This document shows, piece after piece, positions 7,748 to 17,072 of a stretch of DNA of 19,977 nucleotides. The first letter of the stretch is position 1. Each line of letters begins with the position of its first letter. The DNA is from an uncultured Bacteroidales bacterium. GTDB lineage: Bacteria; Bacteroidota; Bacteroidia; Bacteroidales; Paludibacteraceae. A model generated the notes under the pieces. It saw only the letters and a list, made by a program, of their open reading frames with translations. It had not been told where the DNA came from and ran no database searches. The stretch spans positions 1-19,977 of the forward strand of contig CALAUY010000062.1 of the NCBI GenBank assembly GCA_937892015.1. The letters run 5' to 3'. Position numbers and translations under genes: made by a program.

Positions 7748-9154
7748 TTACAGATTGGTAATGCCTTGACGGACATGTTTTTTCCAGCGGTGGGAGAGGA
7801 CGTAACGGACGCATTCGTCGGCATCGAACCCGCGCGCCTCAGCGTAAGCGGTGGCCATCACCGTCAGTGCCTCACGCCGGATGTTCAGTCGCTCGAAGTT
7901 CTTGCAACCGGTTTGTAGGTCGATATGTCTGCACCAACGGATTCGGTTGAGGTCGATGATTTCCACGCGTCCGTCGTCATCGAAGAGGATATTTCCGCCG
8001 GAAAAGTCGCGGTGCAATGCTCCGGCCTCGTGCATGGCAGCGGTGAAGCACCCTATGGCCGTCAATGCCTCTGTGTTGTCGGGTTGCGTAATTAGGTCGT
8101 TGAACGTGTGTGTACACCGTGACTGCGCGCAGACGTAATACGACTCGCGGAGCAGCCCGCAGACACGCACCTCTTTATACGCGACGGGCGTGCGCACGCC
8201 GCGCGCGAGCAACCGTTCGGCATACTCGTAACTCCGACGCGCTTTGCTCTTAACGAACAGGCCATACAGCAATGCTTTGACTAAACCGGGTGTTCCGAAT
8301 TGCTTGATGATGAGGCCGTTGTGCGCGCGGAGCGTGTTACGATCGGAGTGAATGACCATGCCGCTATCCCAATCCTGAAACCGACCGATTACCCGCTCGG
8401 AACGAAAACGGTTGAGCAGCCGCGACCACGAACGGTGGTAATGCAACGGACCGCCCAAGTAACGACGCAGGAACTCCGGATGGCGGCGGTTAATCTCGTC
8501 AACGAGTCGGCGTTTTTGTCGGCGATCTTGCGTCCGTTTCGACTGCGGATGGATGCGGTAATACAAGCAGGTCTTGGGAATGCGGTAGAAATCGCCATCC
8601 AACGAGAAAATTGACAGCCAGAAATCCCAATCCTCCCGAATGGGGAACTGCTCGTTGTATCCCGGCGTTCGCTCCCAATCGGCACGGCGGTACATTGCGC
8701 AAGCATCGATGATGTTCTTACGTGCCAGCAGTGCCCGCGAGAAAGGAGGGAACGACCATCGACCCGTTCGTGCACCGATGAACTCCGCCTCTGAACCGAC
8801 AACGAGCACTTCGGGATGCGCCTCAAGCACCTCCACTGCGAGACGGATAAAATCGTTGGAGATGAGGTTATCTGCATCTACGGGCAGGATGTACTGGCCG
8901 TGAGCGTGGCGAATAGCGTTATTGCGTGATGCACTGACACCTTTGTTGGGCTGTGTAAGGAGCACGATTGTGTCCGCGGGATGTGAACGGATGAACGCCT
9001 CTGCCACAACCCGAGAATCGTCCGTACTGCCGTCATCGACCACTATCACCTCTACCGACGGGTAGTCGGACGCTACAATAGAGCGGAGCGTCTCTTCCAG
9101 AAATGCGGCCATATTGTAACAAGGCACTATGACGGAAACGAGCGGTGGATTCAT
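7748..9154 (-). CDS. Fusion: GT2 glycosyltransferase plus LPS-kinase-like domain
   Basis: The 468-residue protein has two enzyme domains. Residues 1 to about 240 are a GT-A family 2 glycosyltransferase: VSVIVPCYN at the start, VVDDGSTDDS (38-47), the DXD motif PVDAD (91-95), and REDWDFWL (173-180). Residues about 270-468 look like a WaaP/InaA-type small-molecule kinase: a possible ATP-lysine in IIKQF (Lys284), the catalytic loop HRDFSGGNILF (381-391) and IDLN (Asp401) in place of DFG. It probably adds a sugar and a phosphate to LPS core; the substrates are unknown. The start at 9154 forms an ATGA overlap with the upstream stop, which is better than the upstream alternative at 9187. Membrane segments are absent, so it is cytoplasmic or peripheral. 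Confidence 0.88.
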   Translation of the reverse strand: MNPPLVSVIVPCYNMAAFLEETLRSIVASDYPSVEVIVVDDGSTDDSRVVAEAFIRSHPADTIVLLTQPNKGVSASRNNAIRHAHGQYILPVDADNLISNDFIRLAVEVLEAHPEVLVVGSEAEFIGARTGRWSFPPFSRALLARKNIIDACAMYRRADWERTPGYNEQFPIREDWDFWLSIFSLDGDFYRIPKTCLYYRIHPQSKRTQDRRQKRRLVDEINRRHPEFLRRYLGGPLHYHRSWSRLLNRFRSERVIGRFQDWDSGMVIHSDRNTLRAHNGLIIKQFGTPGLVKALLYGLFVKSKARRSYEYAERLLARGVRTPVAYKEVRVCGLLRESYYVCAQSRCTHTFNDLITQPDNTEALTAIGCFTAAMHEAGALHRDFSGGNILFDDDGRVEIIDLNRIRWCRHIDLQTGCKNFERLNIRREALTVMATAYAEARGFDADECVRYVLSHRWKKHVRQGITNL

Positions 9155-9867
9155 ATCTTGTCGCGGCGGTGGATGATTTTCTGCCAATAGTACTTGACGG
9201 GGTTAGTGTATTTCAGCTGTTTCCATGGCCGACTGCTATGCGGTTTGTGCAGCACGGGCACGTTCATTAGTAAGAGGTTGCGAAACCCGTACACGAGCGA
9301 TTTGTGGGAGATGGTCACGTCGAACCAGTTCTTGCGGGTACTGAGCTGCTCGAAAGAGTACGCCTGCAGAAACTCGAGTGTAAGCATCGTGCAACAGAAA
9401 GAGAACCGTTTGAGTGTGAGAGTAGGACGTTCACGCCAATGTTGTGCGTAGAGGTACGGGAAATTGACCTTGTTTTCGGCATCGTGCGTGATGGCGGCAA
9501 TCAAGCCGAGACGCTCCGTTCGGGCACTGCGTATCTGCGCAATCGTGTCGTGCCGGACGAGCACATCACTCTCGATGATGAGTAAGTCAGCATGCTCTTC
9601 GAGGGCTTTACGCTGCGCATCGATAAGCGTGAAACGGTAGTTCGGCGAGGGATGTTTGGTCCGTTCCGCCCAGTTGATGAGTTCGAACGTGTATTGGTCG
9701 GCCAATGCCCGCAGTTGCTCCGTGTTTTCCGGCGTAGAGAAATCGTTGTAGAGCGTGAACCGCCAGTTGAGATCCGATGACGCGAAGAGTGCCGCAAGAG
9801 CTTCGCGAACGGTCTCTATCGAGTCCTTCACCGGCATGATGATATGCAGTTCGCGGTAGTTATCCAT
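9151..9867 (-). CDS. Family 2-like glycosyltransferase
   Basis: The 238-residue protein begins ELHIIMPVKDSIETVREAL, the usual start of a GT-A nucleotide-sugar domain. It has LYNDFST (39-45) where GT2 enzymes have a DDxS motif, and IIESDVLV (97-104) as the likely DXD-equivalent. The C-terminal third, with WFDVTISHKSLVYGFRN, is not one I can place. It probably transfers a sugar in LPS core or O-antigen synthesis, given lptB and a ligase in the same run. The ATG at 9867 overlaps the lptB stop by 8 bp; an upstream start at 9915 would extend into lptB with no family-like sequence. Donor and acceptor cannot be told. Confidence 0.82.
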   Translation of the reverse strand: MDNYRELHIIMPVKDSIETVREALAALFASSDLNWRFTLYNDFSTPENTEQLRALADQYTFELINWAERTKHPSPNYRFTLIDAQRKALEEHADLLIIESDVLVRHDTIAQIRSARTERLGLIAAITHDAENKVNFPYLYAQHWRERPTLTLKRFSFCCTMLTLEFLQAYSFEQLSTRKNWFDVTISHKSLVYGFRNLLLMNVPVLHKPHSSRPWKQLKYTNPVKYYWQKIIHRRDKI

Positions 9868-10651
9868 TGTCGTCCGACGCTTTGGTTTTTTTCTTGAGCA
9901 CAAAATCGCGGCCAAGATAGTTCTTCCTTACAACCGGGTTGCTCGCCAACTCTTCGGGCGTGCCGTGGAAGAGTATTTTCCCCTCGAAAAGCAGATAGGC
10001 ACGGTCGGTTATCTGTAGCGTCTCATCGACGTTATGGTCAGTGATGAGTATGCCGATGTTCTTGTCTTTCAGACTCCAGACAACGTCTTGAATCTCTTGC
10101 ACGGCGATGGGGTCAACGCCCGCAAAAGGCTCGTCCAACATCACAAAACGCGGCTCGATGGCCAGACAACGGGCAATCTCCGTGCGACGCCGCTCACCGC
10201 CGGAGAGCCGGTCACCGAGATTCTTGCGCACGTGGTTAAGGTTGAACTCGCGGATGAGTTCCTCCAGTTTGTGTTCCTGATACTCTTTGGAGAATTTAGT
10301 CATCTCGAGCACACTGCGGATATTGTCCTCCACGCTCATCTTACGGAATACGCTGGCCTCTTGTGGCAGATAACCGATGCCCAGTTTCGCGCGTTTGTAC
10401 ATCGGATACTTAGTGATACACACGCTCGTGGTTTCATCGCCGCGGATATAGTCCAAGTAGATGTCCCCTTCGTTGGCCACAATCAGTCCTGTGGTCATGT
10501 AGAACGTGGTCGTCTTACCCGCACCATTCGGCCCGAGCAGCCCGACAATCTCGCCTTGATGAACGTGGATACTCACGTCGTTAGCGACTGTCCGTTTGCC
10601 GTATTTCTTTACCAAATGTTCGGTGCGAAGCACCATCTGTTCGTTTTCCAT
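9860..10651 (-). CDS. lptB: LPS export ABC transporter ATPase LptB
   Basis: LptB powers extraction of LPS from the inner membrane by LptFG and its passage along the Lpt bridge. The 263 residues contain Walker A GPNGAGKT (40-47), the Q-loop YLPQEASVFRKM (Gln97), the signature LSGGERRRTEIAR (149-161), Walker B FVMLDE (169-174) and the switch His206 in ITDHNVDE. LSGGERRR, LPQEASVFR and EPFAGVDPIAV are characteristic of LptB rather than other ABC ATPases. The start is 1 bp after the exonuclease stop. LptF and LptG are not in this window. Confidence 0.96.
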   Translation of the reverse strand: MENEQMVLRTEHLVKKYGKRTVANDVSIHVHQGEIVGLLGPNGAGKTTTFYMTTGLIVANEGDIYLDYIRGDETTSVCITKYPMYKRAKLGIGYLPQEASVFRKMSVEDNIRSVLEMTKFSKEYQEHKLEELIREFNLNHVRKNLGDRLSGGERRRTEIARCLAIEPRFVMLDEPFAGVDPIAVQEIQDVVWSLKDKNIGILITDHNVDETLQITDRAYLLFEGKILFHGTPEELASNPVVRKNYLGRDFVLKKKTKASDDNG

Positions 10652-10652
10652 A

Positions 10653-11414
10653 TCATTCTATCGTTAGCATCACGGGGCAATGGTCAGAATGGACCACTTG
10701 TTGCAGAATCTGTGCGTCACGGATGCGGTCGTGTAGCGGCTCGCTTACCCAGTGGTAATCGATGCGCCAACCGGCATTGCGTTCTCTTGCCCCGAATCGG
10801 TAACTCCACCACGAGTACTGTTCGGGTTCGGGATGGAACATGCGGAACGAGTCGATCATGCCGCTCTCTTGCCACCGGTCCATCCATTCGCGCTCTTCGG
10901 GCAAGAAGCCACTTACGCCCACTTGCCGCTCGGGGTGGTTGATGTCGATGGGTTTATGGCAGATATTGTAATCTCCGCACACGATGATGTTCGGTCGCTC
11001 TTTGCGCAAGTCCGTGATAAAAGCGAGGAACACCTCGAGAAAATCCATCTTGTACTCTTGTCGCAACCCGCCGGTAGTGCCGCTCGGTACGTACACGCAC
11101 ACAATGGTCAGGTCTCCATAATCGGCCCGTAACACACGTCCCTCACTGTCGTAACGGGGCTTACCCATACCTGCAACCACACGGTCGGGTTCGCGCTTGC
11201 TGAAGATGCCAACACCAGAGTACCCTTTCTTCTCTGCCGAATGCAGATAGGCGTGGTATCCAAGCTCACCAAAAGCGAGCAGGTCAATCTGCTCGGGTTG
11301 CGCCTTGCTCTCTTGGATACACAGCACGTCGGGGTCAGACTGCGCGAGCCAATCGACAAGGCCTTTATTCATTGCGGAACGAATGCCGTTCAGGTTGTAC
11401 GAAACTATCTTCAT
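10653..11414 (-). CDS. xth: Exodeoxyribonuclease III (AP endonuclease family)
   Basis: This DNA repair enzyme cuts at abasic sites and trims 3' ends. The 253 residues match the ExoIII/ExoA family: MKIVSYNLNGIRSA at the start, the metal ligand Glu35 in VLCIQESKA, GDYNICH with Asp148 and Asn150, RIDYHWVS (217-224) and the terminal SDHCPVML with Asp244 and His245. All catalytic residues are present. Its ATG overlaps the stop of the upstream protease by 4 bp (ATGA at 11414-11411), and lptB begins 1 bp after its stop. It is therefore embedded in an envelope operon despite being a cytoplasmic DNA repair gene. Confidence 0.97.
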   Translation of the reverse strand: MKIVSYNLNGIRSAMNKGLVDWLAQSDPDVLCIQESKAQPEQIDLLAFGELGYHAYLHSAEKKGYSGVGIFSKREPDRVVAGMGKPRYDSEGRVLRADYGDLTIVCVYVPSGTTGGLRQEYKMDFLEVFLAFITDLRKERPNIIVCGDYNICHKPIDINHPERQVGVSGFLPEEREWMDRWQESGMIDSFRMFHPEPEQYSWWSYRFGARERNAGWRIDYHWVSEPLHDRIRDAQILQQVVHSDHCPVMLTIE

Positions 11415-13090
11415 CGGATGACTATTTTTACGCCTTTCTGTTTGGTGCCGTTAGAGACCGCAACTACATACACCCCGGCAGCGAGTTGGTTGAGCCGGTT
11501 GTCGGTCGTCACCAACTTGCCGCACGTGTCATATACGCCTACTACTTCGGTGTAATCATCGCCGTACAACTCTGCCGCCGTCTCTTTCACCACGTACAAG
11601 GGGAAATCGTTGCCGCCCATGAACTTAAAGAACATCGTCCCGTCTCCATTACGTTTGATGTCGGTAACGGGGTATTCTTCGTAAGGGGCATACTCGGTCG
11701 TGGAGCCGTACGGGAACGCATCGCCCTGCTTGCCATCCCAACCGTCCGTGCCGTATGCGGGCGTTTTGCCGTCAGCTTCGATGATGTCGTAACCCATCGC
11801 CGAGGCGGTGTTGTTGACCGTGTTGTTCGTCCATTTCGAGGCGTTGTACTGTATCTTCGTGATGAGCATTCCGTTGCCCGGGACATAACTGTCCCAACCG
11901 ATGCGATACCTGTTCTCCAGCATGAAGAACTCCGTGGGGTTAGGGTCATTGCCGATAAGGTTGCTCGTGCCGGTCTCGGTGATGAGGTAACATTCGCCGT
12001 CCTCAACCAGTGGTTTCATTGAGTCGATGGTGACAGGGCTGTTGAGGATGACAGGCGTTGTCCATCCCACGAAGAACCGCTCGTAAGCGGTGTATCCGGC
12101 CGGCGTGTTACTGTTGTTGTTGTAGCTACCCGAGCACATGATATCCCACGTACCGGTCAGCTTGGTTGTAGCGCCATTGGTGGCGTAATGGTCGGAAAAG
12201 CCGAGCACATGGCTGAACTCATGACAAAAAGCACCGATGCCGTCTCGCGTGAGGCCTGTTCCCATCCTATACTGCAGTTCGTTAGAGCATGCATATGTGT
12301 CGAGTCGCTTGCCATCGAAACGATACGAACCCAATCCGCCGGAGTATATCCACGAAGTGTGCGGCCAGATAGTATAAGCCGCGCCGCCATCGGCCTCGCC
12401 CTGCCCCGCGTAGATAACGTAAACAAAGTCAATAAACCCGTCGTGGTCGTTGTCATAGACAGAGAAATCCACATTGAAAGCGGTGTCGGCTATTTGGCAA
12501 GCTTCGATGATAAGCTCGTGTGCCCGTCGGTCACTTCCACTGCGGTCGTTCTCGCCATAGTAGCGTTGCGACTGCGACACGGTGACAGGACCGACCACAT
12601 CGAACACGGGCGAGTATGCTCCGAGCGACTGGTCCTCGAAATAGCGCTTGGCCGAACCGGTTGCGCCGTTGTACGCGTACGTCTCGCTGTTGAACATCGC
12701 CGTGAAAGCCGTCAAGTTGTTCGCCTCGCGGAACGCAAGGTCGTTGAACTGGGCGAGGATAATCAGTCCGCGCGGCGCTATATTGAGCGGGATGGCCACG
12801 TTCGTCTCTTCGGTCACCCGTCGGGGCGCACGTGCTGCGCGCTTCTCGGCACGGTGAGTCGCAATCTCTTCGTCCGACATCGACTTCACTTCGCGCAAGA
12901 ACCCGTCTTGCCATGCTACCCAACGCCCGTCGGGCAAAGTCATGTAATGACAATCTTCATCGCCGTGCAAGTACACGACGCGTTCCGTCCCGTCGGCCTC
13001 TACAACCACTGTCGGCCCGGGTTTAGCAGGTCTTGCCGCAACACCCATCGTCACGGCTAATCCCAAAATAATCAGTTTGATTCTTCTCAT
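11411..13090 (-). CDS. Secreted M6-family metalloprotease (third of the cluster)
   Basis: The 559-residue exported zinc protease has a signal peptide (about 1-19), then a prodomain (about 20-100) with the paralogue-wide motif EADGTERVVYLHGDEDCHY, then the M6 catalytic domain. The zinc site HEFSHVLGFSDHY (290-302) supplies His290, Glu291, His294 and the later Asp300, and DNDHDGFID (213-221) looks like a calcium loop. The region TDIKRNGDGTMFFKFMGG (477-493) also occurs in the paralogue at 15399-17072. The last 44 residues (GVYDTCGKLV to GVKIVIR) resemble a short T9SS type A sorting signal. Start and stop both form ATGA overlaps with neighbours. The natural substrate is unknown. Confidence 0.93.
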   Translation of the reverse strand: MRRIKLIILGLAVTMGVAARPAKPGPTVVVEADGTERVVYLHGDEDCHYMTLPDGRWVAWQDGFLREVKSMSDEEIATHRAEKRAARAPRRVTEETNVAIPLNIAPRGLIILAQFNDLAFREANNLTAFTAMFNSETYAYNGATGSAKRYFEDQSLGAYSPVFDVVGPVTVSQSQRYYGENDRSGSDRRAHELIIEACQIADTAFNVDFSVYDNDHDGFIDFVYVIYAGQGEADGGAAYTIWPHTSWIYSGGLGSYRFDGKRLDTYACSNELQYRMGTGLTRDGIGAFCHEFSHVLGFSDHYATNGATTKLTGTWDIMCSGSYNNNSNTPAGYTAYERFFVGWTTPVILNSPVTIDSMKPLVEDGECYLITETGTSNLIGNDPNPTEFFMLENRYRIGWDSYVPGNGMLITKIQYNASKWTNNTVNNTASAMGYDIIEADGKTPAYGTDGWDGKQGDAFPYGSTTEYAPYEEYPVTDIKRNGDGTMFFKFMGGNDFPLYVVKETAAELYGDDYTEVVGVYDTCGKLVTTDNRLNQLAAGVYVVAVSNGTKQKGVKIVIR

Positions 13091-15396
13091 TGTACAAGTA
13101 TTTTCTCTGTTCCGTCAGTGTGCCGTACGAGGTACAACCCTCGTGGCAACGCGGACGGATCGGTTCCCATCATCTGTCCCGTCATACTATAAATGCCGAG
13201 GACGGCTCCTATCGGTGCATCTTCTTGCACGTTATCCAACCCGTTAGGATTATCTATTTCGTCGGCAAAATGAATAGCTATTAGCCTGACATACAGCGCT
13301 TTCTGTAAGTTACGGAAAGTGATATCCACTGCACCGTGCCACTCTTCGGGGTTCGGGAAGATGAACTCCTTGCGATTCTCTGCCAGACGTTTGATGCCGA
13401 GTGTCTCATCGTCCACCACCACCTCCACTTCGCCGCTGCCGTCGGGCGTGCAGGCTTCAATCAGTACGGACGTGACGAGACAACGACTCATCTCGTCTGT
13501 ATGGAAAACGACCGTCCCCGGGGAGGTGCTACGACTGCCGAACTGGGCTCCTCGACCTGTGGCCTGACTGTCGAAACCGCGATACGAACTGCCGGTGACA
13601 CTCAGCGTCCAGTTGATGTTGTCCAGTATCGGGTTGTTGCCGTTAACGGCCGAGTCAGGATGCCAATAGAAGAACATGCAGTTGTCGTGGTCGAACGGTA
13701 TCTTCTCGGTGTTGACCACTATCTCTGCGTTGTTCGTCAGAGAGGGGATGGTCAGCACGTTTCCGACGAGCGTGTAGTCAACGCCCTCCGTCAGCAGCGT
13801 TCCGCCCATGGTCACTTGGAGACCCACGAAGCGATAGGTTTTCTTTATCTGCAGAGTAGCTATGTATGGTTGGTTGGCAGGGCAACACTCAGTCAGCATA
13901 TGCTCCGCGAGCGTCACGTTCTCTGCCGTCACAGTCACTGTATAGCCGTCACATCCCTCTACGAACCGCAGCGAGACGTTGCCTGACGACTCGTTGATTT
14001 CGCGGAGCGAGAAGAGGCTGTTAGGCACATCCCACGACGTCACGTTCCACGTGCCCGGGAACGGGTCGGCAGCACTCGCCCCCACGTACGACCCGCGAGC
14101 GGGGATATAGATGTAGTTGGCCTCTCCGGGCGTGTCGTTCGGACCATTGTCCATCCATTTGTCTTCATCGTACACCACTCGCCAAATCATCATCCCGTGT
14201 CCGGCCAGACCGCGATCCCAACCGCGCTGCTGACGGTTCTCAATGTAATAGACGGTGTCGGTCGATGAGGGCGTTTTTGGCAGACCATCCGGCGAGATAT
14301 AGTAGTAATCCGACGAGGGTGCAAGCGTGATTGACTGCGACCCGCGTAGTAATGTTGGTGTAGCCCAACCGAACTGATATTTCTCGTGCACCGAGTAGTT
14401 GCACGGACTCCGACCCTCGGTGTTGTGACTGCCACCGGCCATGATGTCCCACGATCCGGGTGTGAGGTTGTTTTCGTAGTTGGCTCCATACTGCGTATCG
14501 TAATAGTCGGGCAAACCGAGTACATGGCTGAACTCATGGCAGAGAGTGCCAATGCCGCATCGCTGCGCTCCGGAGAAACCCATCAACTCTGCCGAGCAGG
14601 CGTACGTATCGAGATAGACACCGTCTAAAATCACCGGCCCGTAACCGGCAAACACCGACCATTTATGCGGCCAGATGGTGTTAGGGTCGGCACCGATATA
14701 GTTCTCACCATAACCCGCGAAGATCATGTACACAAAATCGACCAACTCGTCGTTGTCGGAGTCGTAGTCCGCAAAATTGATGTTGTACATCGAGTTCGCC
14801 AACTGACAGGCCTCGGCCACTGCTTCTGCTGCGCGGCGGTCACTGCCGTCAGGTCCGTTCTCGCCGTAATACGCCATCGGGTGCGACAGGGTGATAGGAC
14901 CAATCACGTCGAACTGCGGAACGTACGTGCCGCCCGACTGGTCAGAGAAATATTTCTTGGCCGAACCGAAAGCTCCGCCGTACGTGTAGTTGTCGCCGTT
15001 GCACATCTCGCTCATACTCGCTTGTGTGGTGGAACTCAAGCATGCCAAATCGGAGAAACTGACCACGATAACGAGTCCTTTGGGCGCGGGGTTGTACTCC
15101 AAGTCGCGTGCCGGACGCTCCGCAGATGCCCATCGCTGCTTGGCGGCTTTGCGTTTCTGAAGGAACGCTTTGTGGCTCATCTGCCCCATCGGACGATAAT
15201 AGCCCTCCGCATCTTTCTCCATCACCTCACCCATCTCGTTCACCACGTAGTGGTAGTACTCGTCGCCCCGCAACTCCAACGTCACGGTCGAGCCGTCGGG
15301 TTGGGTGAACACTTGCTTCCCGGGTGCGGCAGGTACGGCCATCAGGCTCCATTGTATAGCGCCGAGTAAGGCGCAAGTCAACACGTGTCTTTTCAT
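13087..15396 (-). CDS. Secreted M6-family metalloprotease with extra beta-rich module (second of the cluster)
   Basis: The 769-residue protease has a signal peptide (about 1-20) and a prodomain (about 21-100, with QPDGSTVTLELRGDEYYHY). The M6 catalytic domain has zinc motif HEFSHVLGLPDYYD (287-300) and a degenerate calcium-type loop DSDNDELVD (212-220). Unlike its two neighbours it carries about 230 extra residues (about 484-715), predicted beta-rich, perhaps for substrate or glycan binding. The C-terminus (LGIYSMTGQMMG through YLVRHTDGTEKILVQ) resembles a T9SS sorting signal. The ATG at 15396 is chosen: it lies 2 bp after the upstream stop, while the slightly longer frame would need a TTG start. 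The 3' end overlaps the next protease by 4 bp. Confidence 0.93.
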   Translation of the reverse strand: MKRHVLTCALLGAIQWSLMAVPAAPGKQVFTQPDGSTVTLELRGDEYYHYVVNEMGEVMEKDAEGYYRPMGQMSHKAFLQKRKAAKQRWASAERPARDLEYNPAPKGLVIVVSFSDLACLSSTTQASMSEMCNGDNYTYGGAFGSAKKYFSDQSGGTYVPQFDVIGPITLSHPMAYYGENGPDGSDRRAAEAVAEACQLANSMYNINFADYDSDNDELVDFVYMIFAGYGENYIGADPNTIWPHKWSVFAGYGPVILDGVYLDTYACSAELMGFSGAQRCGIGTLCHEFSHVLGLPDYYDTQYGANYENNLTPGSWDIMAGGSHNTEGRSPCNYSVHEKYQFGWATPTLLRGSQSITLAPSSDYYYISPDGLPKTPSSTDTVYYIENRQQRGWDRGLAGHGMMIWRVVYDEDKWMDNGPNDTPGEANYIYIPARGSYVGASAADPFPGTWNVTSWDVPNSLFSLREINESSGNVSLRFVEGCDGYTVTVTAENVTLAEHMLTECCPANQPYIATLQIKKTYRFVGLQVTMGGTLLTEGVDYTLVGNVLTIPSLTNNAEIVVNTEKIPFDHDNCMFFYWHPDSAVNGNNPILDNINWTLSVTGSSYRGFDSQATGRGAQFGSRSTSPGTVVFHTDEMSRCLVTSVLIEACTPDGSGEVEVVVDDETLGIKRLAENRKEFIFPNPEEWHGAVDITFRNLQKALYVRLIAIHFADEIDNPNGLDNVQEDAPIGAVLGIYSMTGQMMGTDPSALPRGLYLVRHTDGTEKILVQ

Positions 15397-15398
15397 GA

Positions 15399-17072
15399 TT
15401 ACCAAACGATTATCTTGTGTGTTTTACCATTCTCATTGCGTACGATATATGCACCGGCCGGCAAACGGTCGGTGGTAGTGCCCATAAACGTGCCCGTGAG
15501 AGTGAAGACACCCGACACATCAGTGCTCGAATCGATTGTTTGCAGCAGCGATGTGTCGTGCTGGCCACCCATGAACTTAAACGACACGATACCATTGTCC
15601 TCTTCGATGTCCGTGAGCGGATAGTTCGGGAAGGGGGTGAACGTTGTGACGTTCGTCGTGCCCGGGAACGGGTCGCCATCGTCGCCCTGCAAGCCCGTAG
15701 TGCGGCTGTACGTGTACGTCCCGTCTGCGGGGATATGGATGTATCGAGGCTTATTGGCGGTGTTATTGGGCGTGTTCGACGACCATGAGCCCGAACTGAA
15801 CACTACGCGTAGCACGAACAAACCATGACCCGGGACACCCTCGTCCCAGCCCTCTTGTTGGCGATTTTCCAGGTAGTAGATAGTGTCTGTCGAGGTGGCA
15901 AGCGCGGCATTGCCATCGGAGGTGATGTAGTAGGCCGACTGATGGTCGGCCGGCAGTGTCACGTTGGCCGAGTCGTTCAGCAACGTCGGTGCATCCCAGC
16001 CCATCCACCAACGCTCGTGAGCCGAGTAAGCAACGGGCACATAACCGTCTTTGTTATACAGTCCCACATCCATCACATCCCAGTTGCCCGGAGTGAGGAA
16101 ATCGTTGTAGTTGGTGCCACTTGTGGTGTCGTAATAGTCGGGCAGACCGAGCACGTGACCGAACTCGTGGCAGAAGAGTCCTATCCCCGAACGCAGCGGA
16201 TGGTCGTTGTCGTACCCGGGCGTCGGACGATAGATGGTGTTGTAATAGTTGAGTTCGCACGTGTAAGCATAGTAACTGATGGTCTTGCCTTGGAACGTAT
16301 AGTCGCTTATTGATGCATTGGTCGGCAGACTCGTTCGGCCGCTGCGCACGGCACCGGCCATCGTCCAACTGGCCGGCCAGATGAGTGAGTCGATGCGACT
16401 ATCGCTTTCGCCATAACCCGCGTAAATCACGAACACAAGGTCAAGATAACCATCGTTGTCGTTATCGTAGAGCGAGAGGTCAACACCATTAATCTGACTC
16501 GCTAACGAGCACGCTTTCAGTACCATATCCGCCGCTTTAGCATCCGAACCGCGACTGCCGAGATTGCGGCCATAGTACGACAGACTGTCGGGCAACGAGA
16601 CCGGACCAACCACATCGAACTGCGGCACGTACTGACCATGCGACTGGTCGTAGAAATACTGCTTAGCCGAGCCGTACGATTGGTAGTATCGCGTCGTGTC
16701 GCCATTGAGCATCGAGTCCATCTCGGCACGCGTGTTCTCCGGACGGAACTGCACATCCGCGAAATTGGCGAGGATGACGAGTCCTCGCGGCGCGAGGTTC
16801 TTCACGTTGGGCGTGCGAGCAACGTCCATCGCCTGTTCACGTTGCATCTGCGCAACGTGGCTCGGCTCCATCCGTTTCATGTCCGGCGAGATTAACGTGC
16901 CGTCAGGTGCCGTCCAATAATGGAAATGCTCATCGCCCTCTGAACGTGCGTTCTCCACCACCGTCCCATCGGTCAGTGTCAACGTCCTCGTCAGCGGACG
17001 AGCCGGAGCTGCCCACAAAGCAGCTGACATACAGCCCAATACGAATATACTTGTCAGTCTCTTCATCATCAT
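15399..17072 (-). CDS. Secreted M6-family metalloprotease (first of the cluster)
   Basis: The 557-residue exported zinc protease has a signal peptide in the first 22 residues, a prodomain with TLTDGTVVENARSEGDEHFHY, and an M6 catalytic domain. It carries the calcium-type loop DNDNDGYLD (203-211) and zinc motif HEFGHVLGLPDYYD (302-315). The end of the catalytic region (YPLTDIEEDNGIVSFKFMGG) closely parallels the protease at 11411-13090. The last 40 residues (GVFTLTGTFMG to THKIIVW) look like a shortened T9SS sorting signal. Three ATG codons are in a row; the first (17072) overlaps the upstream stop as ATGA. All active-site residues are intact, so it should be catalytic. Confidence 0.93.
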   Translation of the reverse strand: MMMKRLTSIFVLGCMSAALWAAPARPLTRTLTLTDGTVVENARSEGDEHFHYWTAPDGTLISPDMKRMEPSHVAQMQREQAMDVARTPNVKNLAPRGLVILANFADVQFRPENTRAEMDSMLNGDTTRYYQSYGSAKQYFYDQSHGQYVPQFDVVGPVSLPDSLSYYGRNLGSRGSDAKAADMVLKACSLASQINGVDLSLYDNDNDGYLDLVFVIYAGYGESDSRIDSLIWPASWTMAGAVRSGRTSLPTNASISDYTFQGKTISYYAYTCELNYYNTIYRPTPGYDNDHPLRSGIGLFCHEFGHVLGLPDYYDTTSGTNYNDFLTPGNWDVMDVGLYNKDGYVPVAYSAHERWWMGWDAPTLLNDSANVTLPADHQSAYYITSDGNAALATSTDTIYYLENRQQEGWDEGVPGHGLFVLRVVFSSGSWSSNTPNNTANKPRYIHIPADGTYTYSRTTGLQGDDGDPFPGTTNVTTFTPFPNYPLTDIEEDNGIVSFKFMGGQHDTSLLQTIDSSTDVSGVFTLTGTFMGTTTDRLPAGAYIVRNENGKTHKIIVW

